A stretch of DNA of 64,000 nucleotides from Providencia sp. R33. GTDB taxonomy: Bacteria > Pseudomonadota > Gammaproteobacteria > Enterobacterales > Enterobacteriaceae. Shown in pieces: positions 51,576-59,663 of the stretch. The notes beneath the pieces are model-generated. The model ran no database searches and was not told the origin of the DNA. It saw only the letters and a program-made list of their open reading frames with translations. The stretch covers positions 1,364,001 to 1,428,000 of the forward strand of contig NZ_CP072453.1 in the NCBI RefSeq assembly GCF_019343475.1, read 5' to 3'. The position numbers and the translations under genes were made by a program. How positions within the stretch are numbered: position 1 is the stretch's first letter; every line of letters starts with the position of its first letter.

Positions 51576-52325
51576 TTAAAGTTGTTTATGAATGGTTAAG
51601 CCAGCGAATGTTTGGCAAACTGGCATTAACTCAAGCGTATTAACGTTCATATGGGCTGGAAGTGTTGCAACCCAAAAGACGGTTTCTGCGATATCTTCAG
51701 GGGTCAGAGCTTCCGCACCTTTATAGGTATTTGAAGCTTTATCGCCATCACCTTTAAAACGCACATTAGAGAATTCTGTTCCGCCAACTAAACCAGGTTC
51801 AATATCAGTAACTCTGATTTTTTTACCTTGTAAATCAGCACGTAAACCTAAAGAAAATTGTTTAACAAAGGCTTTAGTCGCACCGTACACATTTCCACCT
51901 TTGTATGGCCAGCTTGCCGCTGTCGAGCCAATGTTAATGATATGACCATGGTCTTTTGCCACCATACCTTGTAGCACTTCATAAGTCATATTGACCAATC
52001 CTTTGGTGTTGGTATCAATCATAACTTCCCAATCATCAGGATTTGCATCAAAAGCGGGCTCCAAGCCTAATGCCAGCCCCGCATTATTAACGAGAACATC
52101 AATATTTTTCAAAGAAGAAGGTAAATTAGCAACAGCGGCTTGAATCGCTTTTCTATCTTGAACATCTAATGTCAGTGGGTGAAAGTTATCACCTAATTCT
52201 TGTTGCAGTGCGACTAAGCGCGCTGTTCTGCGCCCAGTGCCAATAACGGTGTGACCTTGCTGAATAAATTTACGCGCGATAGACTCACCAAAGCCTGATG
52301 ATGCACCTGTCACTAATATAATCAT
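51576..52325 (-). CDS. ydfG: NADP-dependent 3-hydroxy acid dehydrogenase YdfG
   Basis: A classical SDR that in E. coli oxidises L-allo-threonine and serine and reduces malonic semialdehyde. It has VTGASSGFGESIARKF, the NADP-preferring GTGRRTARL, VNNAGLALGLEPA, catalytic Ser in INIGSTAASWPY and YGATK. The length of 249 aa is the family norm. It is transcribed alone, 75 bp upstream of... the ynfB gene lies downstream on the same strand at 81 bp. Confidence 0.93.
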   Translation of the reverse strand: MIILVTGASSGFGESIARKFIQQGHTVIGTGRRTARLVALQQELGDNFHPLTLDVQDRKAIQAAVANLPSSLKNIDVLVNNAGLALGLEPAFDANPDDWEVMIDTNTKGLVNMTYEVLQGMVAKDHGHIINIGSTAASWPYKGGNVYGATKAFVKQFSLGLRADLQGKKIRVTDIEPGLVGGTEFSNVRFKGDGDKASNTYKGAEALTPEDIAETVFWVATLPAHMNVNTLELMPVCQTFAGLTIHKQL

Positions 52326-52399
52326 GGGGACCTCTAAGTTGTTATAGTTGTATTGCGTAAATTTATTCTAACGCCTTCGAAAGGGAACTACAAAAGTTA

Positions 52400-54028
52400 C
52401 TATTCAAGGCCTAAAATATGCTTATCTTTTGGGTAGCTCAACGTATAATTAAACGGAATTTCAATCTGTTGATTGGGCTCTAATGCCACTTCCCAGGTTA
52501 ATTCTCCTGTTGTTTTATTCACTACCGCCTGTTTATTATCTATTTCAGATACCTTGATTTCACTGTCTTGGCTAACTGGTAATTGGTCAATAATCGTCAG
52601 ATTAATTGGCTTCGCATGCATATTTTTGGCTTTAATTAAATAGCCTTCTTTTTGCTCGATAGTCGAACCAATAAAACTTGGTTTTTTCTTCATTTTTTCA
52701 TTACTTTCACGAGAAATCTGAATGTTTTTATCGATGCCAAAAGGAATGAATAGGGTATCGCTTAGTTGATTGGTATTAATTTGGAAATTACCAATATAGG
52801 TATTTCCATAATAAATATTGGCATTACCATTGAGTAAATTCAGTGCCTGCCAATTATCGATATCCGCTTGTAAGAAGACGTCTTCAGCCAATTTTGGTGT
52901 CGCCGTGTATTGGTATTTCCCTGTAACATCTGTTTGTTTGATGGTTAACGAATTAGGTTTCGTACTGCTTTTTAGGCTATAAGGTAATGAAATATCATAG
53001 TTTAAATTGATACCATTGTTTGAAGCAGTGACAAAATCGGCAATGCCTGAGCTATCCCGCTGTTTTTTTTCACGCATACTGCTTTCTGCCATTGCAACGG
53101 GGGCAGGAGCCTGTCGCATTAAGGCTTGGGATTCATACTGCACGCTGTCATCGTAAACCGATAATCGCCACGGTTGCAGGTTAAACGGTGTAATATTTTT
53201 AGACGGATTAACCGAGGATAAGGTTAAATTGACGTCTTTCCAATCAATCCCTGTATTTTGCACAATATTAGCTTTGTAGGTCAGAACAATAGGGGATTCA
53301 GCATCTTGGCTACGAAAATCATAACTTGGGGACCATGCAGCATCAGGCGTAAGGTAAGAAAGCTGTATGTGTGCTGTGGTCTCATTTTTAGCATCTATGA
53401 CCATAACGACTTGGGTTTGCTGACCGACGACAGCGGGTGTATTTTCGTCAATCTGCGCTTGTAATAAGGCATTTTTTTCTTCAAGTGCATCAATTGAGGT
53501 TTGGTTTTGCTGCTGTTCTTGCAGTATTTGCGTCATTTGTTGGCGGATAAAACTCAATTTCTGCGATGATTGCTCAATAGTTTGGCTGTTACTTTCACCA
53601 AAAAAACGCTGATCTTTCAATAACGATAATTGTTCTTCACCCACTTTAATTGCAATATTCAAGTTTTCAATTTGTTGGTTATTCTGTTTCTGTTGTTCTT
53701 GAAGGGCAGTTATTTCAGGGGAATAAATAGGGGGAATAGCAACTTTTTGGACATTGATTGAGCGAATAATAACATCATCGTTTTTCAGGCTAACTGACAA
53801 TGTGCGCGGGTCAATATTTGCTGCAATATTGGTTAATACGATGTCATTTTGGCCTTGTTTAAGTGACAGCGTCACATTATTATCTAACTCCGCCCCGCGT
53901 AAAAATATCGTCGCATGGTTTAGTTTAACACTTTGATTTAAATTACTTTCTGTTTGAGCAAGCGCATGGTTAGCTGCAAGAAGTGATGTCAAAAGTAAGC
54001 CACTTGCAATACGAATGGAAACCGTCAT
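52400..54028 (-). CDS. DUF4139/DUF4140 (MuiA-like) secreted protein
   Basis: A 542-aa protein with a signal peptide ending at HALAQ (about residue 25). The N-terminal DUF4140 domain contains NHATIFLRGAELDNNVTLSL. A Gln-rich coiled coil follows (about residues 105-195), then a C-terminal DUF4139 beta domain (AAWSPSYDFRSQD; IDWKDVNLTLSSVNP). The architecture matches mucoidy inhibitor MuiA homologues. The function is unknown; an envelope role is inferred from export. Confidence 0.8.
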   Translation of the reverse strand: MTVSIRIASGLLLTSLLAANHALAQTESNLNQSVKLNHATIFLRGAELDNNVTLSLKQGQNDIVLTNIAANIDPRTLSVSLKNDDVIIRSINVQKVAIPPIYSPEITALQEQQKQNNQQIENLNIAIKVGEEQLSLLKDQRFFGESNSQTIEQSSQKLSFIRQQMTQILQEQQQNQTSIDALEEKNALLQAQIDENTPAVVGQQTQVVMVIDAKNETTAHIQLSYLTPDAAWSPSYDFRSQDAESPIVLTYKANIVQNTGIDWKDVNLTLSSVNPSKNITPFNLQPWRLSVYDDSVQYESQALMRQAPAPVAMAESSMREKKQRDSSGIADFVTASNNGINLNYDISLPYSLKSSTKPNSLTIKQTDVTGKYQYTATPKLAEDVFLQADIDNWQALNLLNGNANIYYGNTYIGNFQINTNQLSDTLFIPFGIDKNIQISRESNEKMKKKPSFIGSTIEQKEGYLIKAKNMHAKPINLTIIDQLPVSQDSEIKVSEIDNKQAVVNKTTGELTWEVALEPNQQIEIPFNYTLSYPKDKHILGLE

Positions 54029-54214
54029 AGTAAAACTCCAAATATAAAGGTCAAAATTAGATAAATGGGCGATTTACTCATCATATTTTATCCGCTTGCC
54101 ACTTGATAACAGATAAAGCCTAAAATATAGATACCCCTATTTGTCAAAAAATGTAATTCAGTGATAAAACCGAGAGAAAGTAAGAGGGGAAATACTTCAA
54201 TTTCGCAGATAAAA

Positions 54215-54236
54215 GGCCATGAAATATTATATGGCC
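54215..54236 (-). terminator. Possible terminator of the 111-aa hypothetical gene
   Basis: The short stem GGCCAT/ATGGCC with a 10-nt loop is followed on the minus strand by TTTTATC, 22 bp past the gene end. Confidence 0.5.
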
Positions 54237-54257
54237 ATTGCCTATCTAATAAAAAAA

Positions 54258-54593
54258 CTAGTAGAAATGTCCGGTTATTGACCAACCTAAATTAGGGTTC
54301 CCTAATGCAATTAGCGTCATGCCTGCGGGAAGTATAAATTCACTCGATGATGTTTCTATAAGAGTATGCACTTTTGATGAGTCTGATGACTCATTAATAA
54401 CATGAATAATGGAGCCACTAATGGGATCAAGTGTGCTAGCATTCGGTAAATAAATGTTAGGGGAAAAATTATCTTTAGTTAATTCTATATAAATAAAGTA
54501 ATTACCTTTTTCGTACTCAGATTCAAATTGAGATATCGTAATATCCTTACCATTTTCAAACTGTAACTTTACGAACCACTTTTGCATATCAGA
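54258..54593 (-). CDS. Hypothetical protein (111 aa)
   Basis: I do not recognise this protein. It is Ser/Asn/Ile-rich, without signal peptide or membrane segment, and probably beta-rich (KWFVKLQFENGKDITIS; LPAGMTLIALGNPNLGW). AAGAGGAG lies seven bases before the ATG at 54593; the ATG at 54602 directly abuts the ribosome site. It is AT-rich relative to the flanking core genes and lies alone between the MuiA-like gene and the cupin gene, suggesting a late acquisition. Confidence 0.6.
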   Translation of the reverse strand, partial: SDMQKWFVKLQFENGKDITISQFESEYEKGNYFIYIELTKDNFSPNIYLPNASTLDPISGSIIHVINESSDSSKVHTLIETSSSEFILPAGMTLIALGNPNLGWSITGHFY

Positions 54594-54845
54594 CATAAAC
54601 ATCTCCTCTTTTTCGTATGGACAAAATAAAAATCATTAAAATGATAATAGTTAAATTTTCTCCATACGTTTTAACAATTTATATCTAGTCTTAATGAATA
54701 ATAATGTGCTATCAAAACTAGCCCATCATTTTTATGTTTTAAATTATTAAAATTAAAATGATATCGACTTTTCTTTGTTGTTTGCCTAATGTAAATAAGG
54801 TCTAATATGATGGAGCACTCTCCCTGCAACTATTAAAAGGTTAAA

Positions 54846-55157
54846 ATGAAAATATTTAACAGCGCTAGTTTTACAGCTTCAAAAGCGTGGGAAGCTCAAG
54901 ATATTGCTAATTTTGATGGCACAACTGTCCGTTTACATTGGACTGATAAACCTTATAAATGGCACATCAATGATGGACAAGAAGTTTTCGCTGTCATGGA
55001 TGGTTCAGTAGAAATGTACTACAAAGAGAATAATGAAGTTAAAAAAGTCATCCTAAATACAGGTGATATTTTTTATGCTGGCATTGGCTGTGAGCATGTT
55101 GCACACCCGATTGGTACCGCACGAATTTTAGTTGTCGAAAAAGAAGGTTCAGTGTGA
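54846..55157 (+). CDS. Cupin-domain protein
   Basis: A 103-aa single-domain cupin. The beta-barrel motifs are WHINDGQEVFAVMDGSVEMYY and VILNTGDIFYAGIGCEHVAHP. The His and Glu positions would bind a metal, although the first motif has one fewer His than classical cupins. AAAGGTTAAA precedes the ATG. The substrate and role are unknown; it is transcribed alone. Confidence 0.8.
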   Translation: MKIFNSASFTASKAWEAQDIANFDGTTVRLHWTDKPYKWHINDGQEVFAVMDGSVEMYYKENNEVKKVILNTGDIFYAGIGCEHVAHPIGTARILVVEKEGSV

Positions 55158-55329
55158 CAATCATTCCATTATCTAACGCTTTTTAAATAAAATGGCATAA
55201 ACAACTGAATTGCCTGTATGAGGCTAATATCAGCATATCTGCGGCATCGTGTTTAGTTTGTGCCACTCCTCATGTAAGATATGGCTAACAATAAGATACG
55301 GACGTACAGGTTAACTTCAGAGGTTTTTA

Positions 55330-55575
55330 ATGGCTCACTATATACCATTTAAATATTATGACATGGTGGAAGAATATTCACTGGAATCAGCGTTTCCAGT
55401 CACTGAAGAGGAATTCGACCCTCTGGCTCACTATTTTCAGTTATTGCTTACCCGTTTGGCCGATAACGAAGAAATTAGTGAAGAGATGCAAAAAGAAATG
55501 GCAAAAGAGGCCGGTATCAATAAGAAATATATTGATGATATAGCTGAATTTTTGAATAGCTGGGGTAATGACTAA
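55330..55575 (+). CDS. ymjA: YmjA-like DUF2543 protein
   Basis: A small acidic protein of 81 aa. It parallels E. coli YmjA throughout: [32 protein letters not shown], and the C-terminal [14 protein letters not shown]. No membrane segment or catalytic motif is visible. The function is unknown. AGAGG lies at a suitable distance from the ATG, and a good terminator follows. Confidence 0.85.
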   Translation: MAHYIPFKYYDMVEEYSLESAFPVTEEEFDPLAHYFQLLLTRLADNEEISEEMQKEMAKEAGINKKYIDDIAEFLNSWGND

Positions 55576-55647
55576 AAAGACGGAGCAGGGAAGTATCATA
55601 CCATTTAATCGGAGTTCTTTGACGCTATTCAAAGAGGGAAACGTTGA

Positions 55648-55678
55648 GATAAAACACCCGCCAGTAGGTGTTTTATCT
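55648..55678. terminator. Bidirectional terminator between ymjA and roxA
   Basis: The 11-bp perfect stem GATAAAACACC/GGTGTTTTATC with an 8-nt loop lies between convergent genes and has T/A-rich flanks within the stem. Confidence 0.8.
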
Positions 55679-55695
55679 TGTCAGGCGGATGTGAC

Positions 55696-56817
55696 TTATT
55701 CTTCGAAATACCAATATCCCTGATTGATAAACTCGGTTAATTCCACAATAAAATCATGGTTTTTCAGTGCTTCACCGAGTTCATTCTTTCCAACTTCTGT
55801 AAACTGGCATAATGTATCTGCGCCTTTCACTTCTGTAGTAATCCAGCTTTCTGTATTAACGAAGAAATAATCTCCGGTACGCATGACTCGTAATCCGTTC
55901 AGCCGTATTAGTTTTTCACCTGCATTCAGCGCGCCCAATACTTCTTCAGGCTGATACGGTGGTTCTGGAGGAGCAATATCCAGTTCATGGCGTGGGGTGG
56001 TTGCAAAACGACCTAACCACTGCTCAAAATCCCCGGGTTTATTGATCATTTCAATCATCATGGCGCGCAGACGTTCAACCTCATAAGTCTCCATAGTTCC
56101 TGCATTTTCGCGCACTTTCAGATCGGGGTCGCCATAATTTACTCCCCCCAAATCCTGTTCAAGTGCGTAGTCTGCAAAACTACTCAGCAGGTCACGTCCA
56201 GTTGGTCCGCGAAAGCCAACAGAATAATTCATGGTATCTTCGAAAGTGAAACCATCATGAGGAAATCCGGGCGGAATATACAGAATATCTCCGGGAGCCA
56301 TTTCCACGTCAATAATCGGTTCAAACGGGTCGACATGTAATAATGCTGGATGTGAGCAGAATTGACGCATCGGGAGGGCATCACCCACACGCCAGCGCCG
56401 ACGTCCCATTCCTTGGATGATGAAAACATCATAGTTATCAATATGAGGCCCGACGCCACCTCCAGGTACCGAATAGGAGATCATCAAGTCATCAAGACGC
56501 CACTCAGGCAGCACACGGAATGGTTTCACCAGTTCAGCGGCAGGAACATGCCAATGGTTGACGGCCTGTACCAGCAATGACCATCCTTTTTCACCTAATT
56601 CGCTGTAATCCTCGAACGGGCCATGACTCGCTTCCCATTTATTATCAATGAAGCTAACTAAGCGGCTGTCAACTTCCGACTCCATCGCCAAGCCGGCCAG
56701 TTCATCTGGCGTAATAGGGTCAGCAAAATCAGGAAATGCATTTTTCAATACAACGGGTTTTTTCTGCCAGTATTTTTCTAAAAATTCAGGCCAGTTAAGA
56801 TTTAGTTTGTTAACCAT
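55696..56817 (-). CDS. roxA: Ribosomal oxygenase RoxA (50S L16 arginine hydroxylase)
   Basis: RoxA (YcfD) is an Fe(II)/2-oxoglutarate JmjC-type enzyme that hydroxylates an arginine of ribosomal protein uL16. The iron-binding HxD is in GGGVGPHIDNYDVFIIQG, the distal His in PPGFPHDG, and the C-terminal winged-helix part in HELDIAPPEPPYQPEE. The ATG at 56817 gives exactly 373 aa, as in E. coli; the in-frame start at 56892 would add 25 residues. Its downstream neighbour is ymjA. It is the last chromosomal gene before the prophage. Confidence 0.94.
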   Translation of the reverse strand: MVNKLNLNWPEFLEKYWQKKPVVLKNAFPDFADPITPDELAGLAMESEVDSRLVSFIDNKWEASHGPFEDYSELGEKGWSLLVQAVNHWHVPAAELVKPFRVLPEWRLDDLMISYSVPGGGVGPHIDNYDVFIIQGMGRRRWRVGDALPMRQFCSHPALLHVDPFEPIIDVEMAPGDILYIPPGFPHDGFTFEDTMNYSVGFRGPTGRDLLSSFADYALEQDLGGVNYGDPDLKVRENAGTMETYEVERLRAMMIEMINKPGDFEQWLGRFATTPRHELDIAPPEPPYQPEEVLGALNAGEKLIRLNGLRVMRTGDYFFVNTESWITTEVKGADTLCQFTEVGKNELGEALKNHDFIVELTEFINQGYWYFEE

Positions 56818-57030
56818 GTGACCACATCTATATGAGTAAATAAGCTGATAATTATAGAGGTAATGCACCGTCATATTTTTGTTTGGCGTCAAGTGCCAGT
56901 CAATAACTTTAGGGGAAGATAAATGCGCATATCGAAGGTAATGAAATATTTATTAGATAAAACTAAGTCTAGAACCGAAAAAGAACCAACACAATTAACC
57001 AGCCAGAACGCTGGATTTCTTCATTTTATA

Positions 57031-57162
57031 CCTAGGTTCGCATAATGTATAACGCTATGTTACAAAAGGGTTCTGAGTGATTGCGGTAGAATGGTTTTGG
57101 GGTTTACCGCAATCGGGAAGGTTCGTCTTTACACATAGCGTGCATTGTGCGAATCTACTAGG
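57031..57162. repeat. Prophage left attachment region: inverted pair of dif-like sites
   Basis: Site 1 (57035-57065) has XerC-like arm GGTTCGCATAA (E. coli dif: GGTGCGCATAA), central TGTATAACG (9 bp, beginning with the dif hexamer TGTATA) and XerD-like arm CTATGTTACAA. Site 2 (57155 back to about 57126, minus strand) has GATTCGCACAA, a short centre and CTATGTGTAAA. Between them GATTGCGGTA (57079-57088) pairs with TACCGCAATC (57105-57114). Outer CCTAG and CTAGG extend the symmetry. The whole region can fold as one hairpin, as in the ssDNA attP of CTX-phi. Confidence 0.8.
57121..57138 (+). repeat. 18-bp direct repeat, left copy (att XerD side)
   Basis: GTTCGTCTTTACACATAG overlaps the XerD-arm end of inverted att site 2. 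An exact copy occurs at 58467; similarity continues imperfectly for about 17 more bases (GTG-ATT-TG-GAAT). Confidence 0.9.
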
Positions 57163-57198
57163 CTAAAATCTGAGAAATCATTAAAGGGTTTTATTAAT

Positions 57199-57465
57199 TC
57201 ATCTTTTGCCATCATTTAACTCTTTTTTATTAGATAATTCTATTACTGTATTAAAAAGATAATCATCTGCTACATCTAAAATAATGCCGATACCTTGATA
57301 CTCGTCTTCATCACTACCTTTTAAGATTTCTCCTTCAGCCCCCTCAGTTTTCACAAACTCATAAATATCTTCAATTAAAAATGTAATTAATTCTGCTCTT
57401 GATTTTCTATTATTGTTTTTATCATTAATTAACCATTTATTAATTTCTAATTTAATTTTATTCAT
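57199..57465 (-). CDS. Hypothetical prophage protein (88 aa), third gene of the accessory module
   Basis: I do not recognise it. It is a charged, soluble, probably helical protein (MNKIKLEINKWLINDKNNN, then LITFLIEDIYEFVKTEG) with an acidic centre (GSDEDEYQGIG) and a basic C-terminus. It lies 30 bp downstream of the 250-aa membrane protein gene on the same strand, so the two are likely cotranscribed. The DNA is far more AT-rich than the chromosomal genes. A cytoplasmic partner of the membrane proteins is possible but unproven. Confidence 0.65.
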   Translation of the reverse strand: MNKIKLEINKWLINDKNNNRKSRAELITFLIEDIYEFVKTEGAEGEILKGSDEDEYQGIGIILDVADDYLFNTVIELSNKKELNDGKR

Positions 57466-57495
57466 GTGACCTCTTATCTTTTCATCTTGTGTTAA

Positions 57496-58248
57496 TCAAT
57501 CGCCTGCTACTATTTTAATTTCCCGCATTGGAATATTATTTAACTCAGTAATGTTAAATATATACGTATCATCTTCAAGCTCTTTGTCTTTATTGATTTT
57601 TTTAGCAATAAAATAATCATTATACTTATTGACTATTACATATGTCATATTATTCTTTTCAATTGAATAAAATACTGATTTAGTTCTTGCACCATATTTA
57701 CCCAGTGAAGTAATTATTAATGAAAATATAATTAAAATAAAAAGAATTGCTAACATATCGGTTGACAACCTTGTTTCTCTAACGCTGGATTTTCTATCTA
57801 CCAACTCTTTTTCAATATTATTATTGATGCTCTCAAAAATATTTTTCGATTTCTCTTTGAATGGGAAAGATACAATAACAACTAGCAATGCAAATATCCC
57901 TATAGAAATAGCTAAGTATTTAAAATTCACATTACCATTCAAAAATAAAATCATTAACATGATGATAAATAGGAAAAAATAAGAGAATAGGTTTTTTGCT
58001 ATTTTACCTATAATACCCAATGGGTTTATTAAGCTTACAAGCATATCCATTATCCCTGTGATTATGAATATAAACATAAACAACCCAAAGCCCATCTGTA
58101 ATAAGTTCATTATACTTATGGAAATAAGGTCTTTTGAATAATTAAAATGGTTTGCATAACCTAATTCAAAAAAATAAGCAGAGCAATAAGAAGCACTTGT
58201 TATTATAGCAAGAAGTAGTGTTTCTTTTTTTAAAATACATTTAATCAT
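57496..58248 (-). CDS. Hypothetical polytopic membrane protein (250 aa), second gene of the accessory module
   Basis: I do not recognise it. About five hydrophobic segments lie at residues 10-30, 45-70, 85-105, 110-130 and 165-188, with a charged cytoplasmic-looking loop (FKEKSKNIFESINNNIEKE) before the last one. The final 60 residues form a soluble, strand-rich domain (NMTYVIVNKYNDYFIAKKINK). No ATPase, protease or toxin motif is seen. It sits 16 bp after the 62-aa gene. Composition is Ile/Asn/Lys-rich, as is usual for recently transferred DNA. Confidence 0.65.
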   Translation of the reverse strand: MIKCILKKETLLLAIITSASYCSAYFFELGYANHFNYSKDLISISIMNLLQMGFGLFMFIFIITGIMDMLVSLINPLGIIGKIAKNLFSYFFLFIIMLMILFLNGNVNFKYLAISIGIFALLVVIVSFPFKEKSKNIFESINNNIEKELVDRKSSVRETRLSTDMLAILFILIIFSLIITSLGKYGARTKSVFYSIEKNNMTYVIVNKYNDYFIAKKINKDKELEDDTYIFNITELNNIPMREIKIVAGD

Positions 58249-58264
58249 AACATACTCATTTAGC

Positions 58265-58453
58265 TTACAATTTCCATCTTACTAGCGCACAGAAAGCAGT
58301 TGCAGCTCCTAAATATAACGTATATTTCCATTCAATGGCGTTAACTTTAGATGTGAGTAAAAACATGGCGAACGTTAATACTCCTAAAATTATGGCGGCT
58401 TTACCTGCATAATAAGAAATCATTGCATTCATATCATCATTAAAATTTGACAT
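58265..58453 (-). CDS. Hypothetical small membrane protein (62 aa), first gene of the accessory module
   Basis: A small protein with two hydrophobic segments (AAIILGVLTFAMFLLTS and YTLYLGAATAFCALV) and a polar start, MSNFNDDMNAMISYY. TGAGG precedes the ATG. The second copy of the 18-bp repeat lies 14 bp upstream, so its promoter may have been brought in or altered by the rearrangement. The function is unknown; holin-like or pore-forming behaviour cannot be excluded or shown. Confidence 0.6.
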   Translation of the reverse strand: MSNFNDDMNAMISYYAGKAAIILGVLTFAMFLLTSKVNAIEWKYTLYLGAATAFCALVRWKL

Positions 58454-58466
58454 TATAACCTCAAAT

Positions 58467-58484
58467 GTTCGTCTTTACACATAG
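58467..58484 (+). repeat. 18-bp direct repeat, right copy
   Basis: GTTCGTCTTTACACATAG is identical to 57121-57138 at a distance of 1346 bp. The following bases are a degenerate version of the dif-like arm, so this copy looks like a decayed or partial att site. Confidence 0.9.
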
Positions 58485-58499
58485 AGTGAATTTTGTGAA

Positions 58500-59186
58500 T
58501 TAATTATCTTCATTTTTAAGTGTCTTAACTTTAAAAATTACAGAGTCACTAGATACGATGTCAGGACTGCCATCCCACGTAATAGAGCCTTTATTTCTAT
58601 ATGTAAATAAGAGTTCTGTTGGAAATTCATTATCTGATTTAGCAGCCCATAATTCACGAAGATATTTAAGTTTAATCGGTGCATTAGCACTTATTAACGC
58701 CATTAAAACCAGTCTATCTTTTAACGTTGGAAGATTGTTACTATTAATTTTCGAATCAATAACATTGTTAATCGACAGCTCTAATTCTTTGATTTTTTCT
58801 TCATTACCATCAATTGCTTTTATTTTATTGTCAACCAGTGAAATTATTTCATTTTTCAATGTTTCTTTGACTTTTTCTAATGTATTTTCATCATCATTTT
58901 CGTTAATTTCATTAGGTTTTTTCCAAATATGCTCTCTCATATCTGTCACTGTATCTTTCATCATAGAGAATGTATCCGAATATAACTTATCAAATAGCTT
59001 TTCTAATCTTTCAACGTTTGATTGAATTTCACTTGCTGCCTTTGTTGTTTCTTTAGCAGCCTCGTTAGACATTTTAAAAAATACGATTGATAGCCAAATC
59101 GCACCAACAGCAAGCAGTAAGGAGGCTATGGATGCAATAAAACTAATAATTTCAAATATACTTTGCATAGTGTTTGTGGTTTCCAT
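58500..59186 (-). CDS. Membrane-anchored coiled-coil protein (prophage accessory)
   Basis: About 228 aa. One N-terminal transmembrane segment (IFEIISFIASIASLLLAVGA, continuing to WLSIVFF) is followed by a long coiled coil (about residues 40-150, with heptad-like Leu/Ile and Glu/Lys) and a C-terminal globular part (LVLMALISANAPIKLKYLREL; YRNKGSITWDGSP). I do not recognise the family. The ATG at 59186 is used; a GTG at 59192 is also in frame, and neither has a clear ribosome site. Its stop codon lies 15 bp from the right 18-bp repeat. Confidence 0.65.
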   Translation of the reverse strand: METTNTMQSIFEIISFIASIASLLLAVGAIWLSIVFFKMSNEAAKETTKAASEIQSNVERLEKLFDKLYSDTFSMMKDTVTDMREHIWKKPNEINENDDENTLEKVKETLKNEIISLVDNKIKAIDGNEEKIKELELSINNVIDSKINSNNLPTLKDRLVLMALISANAPIKLKYLRELWAAKSDNEFPTELLFTYRNKGSITWDGSPDIVSSDSVIFKVKTLKNEDN

Positions 59187-59214
59187 TTTCACAAATGTTA
59201 CAAGGAATATGAAA

Positions 59215-59238
59215 ACCCCCGTGCTGTACTACGGGGGT
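59215..59238. terminator. GC-rich hairpin upstream of the coiled-coil gene
   Basis: The perfect 8-bp stem ACCCCCGT/ACGGGGGT with an 8-nt loop is followed on the minus strand by TTTTC. It may terminate the small regulator transcript. In a filamentous phage an intergenic hairpin like this could also be the packaging signal or part of the replication origin; sequence alone does not decide. Confidence 0.6.
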
Positions 59239-59309
59239 AGTCTCAGGATAACTACAATATTTCAGGCAACTATCTAAAAACAAAACATATTATCATTTCT
59301 GTAATTATT

Positions 59310-59528
59310 TTATTTTTTTATGTCACTTTTGAAAAATAGCTCTCCATTTTCATTTACATCTACATCATGAATTTTGTTCTCTAAGACAAAGTGAACAATA
59401 TCAGATTCTCTATACACCGCTTTAAGCCCATTCATAATATTTTTTCTTGTTAAATTATAAGAAATTTCTTTTAAATCAGCGGATTCTGTGTCTTTTAGCC
59501 TAACTGTTTTAATCAGTGGTTCTGTCAT
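59310..59528 (-). CDS. Small putative phage regulator (72 aa)
   Basis: It is transcribed divergently from the replication genes, the position held by the repressor in CTX-phi-like phages. The sequence (TEPLIKTVRLKDTESADLKE, then GLKAVYRESDIVHFVLENKI) has a strand followed by helices, compatible with a ribbon-helix-helix DNA-binding fold, but no signature is decisive. The ATG at 59528 follows GAGAG; an in-frame ATG at 59543 lacks a ribosome site. Palindromes nearby are candidate operators. Confidence 0.55.
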   Translation of the reverse strand: MTEPLIKTVRLKDTESADLKEISYNLTRKNIMNGLKAVYRESDIVHFVLENKIHDVDVNENGELFFKSDIKK

Positions 59529-59568
59529 ATTTTTTTCTCTCATTAGTTGCCTACTCAGATCCTATAAC

Positions 59569-59655
59569 ATGTATACATATTTTCAATTACTAGTTGACAT
59601 GTAATATGTAACAGGTATATCTTCAAATGAAATATAATTTGTAATATGTATACAT
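59569..59655. promoter_or_regulatory. Divergent phage control region with two ATGTATACAT palindromes
   Basis: ATGTATACAT occurs at 59569-59578 and 59646-59655. Between them TTGACA (59594-59599) and TATATC (59616-59621, 16-bp spacer) form a plausible promoter for the rightward replication genes, overlaid by related half-sites (ACATGTAATATGTAACA). The layout suggests repression by the neighbouring small regulator. Confidence 0.6.
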
Positions 59656-59663
59656 GGTATTTT

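Noticed and set aside
57055..57065. CTATGTTACAA as a third Ter site
   Set aside because: It lacks the TGTTGTAACTA core; it is better explained as a XerD-like arm.
58340..58460. Second complete dif-like site that would make the left 1.3 kb a separate tandem satellite prophage
   Set aside because: Only the XerD-side half is repeated at 58467; no forward-oriented dif-like partner was found in the 100 bp to its left.
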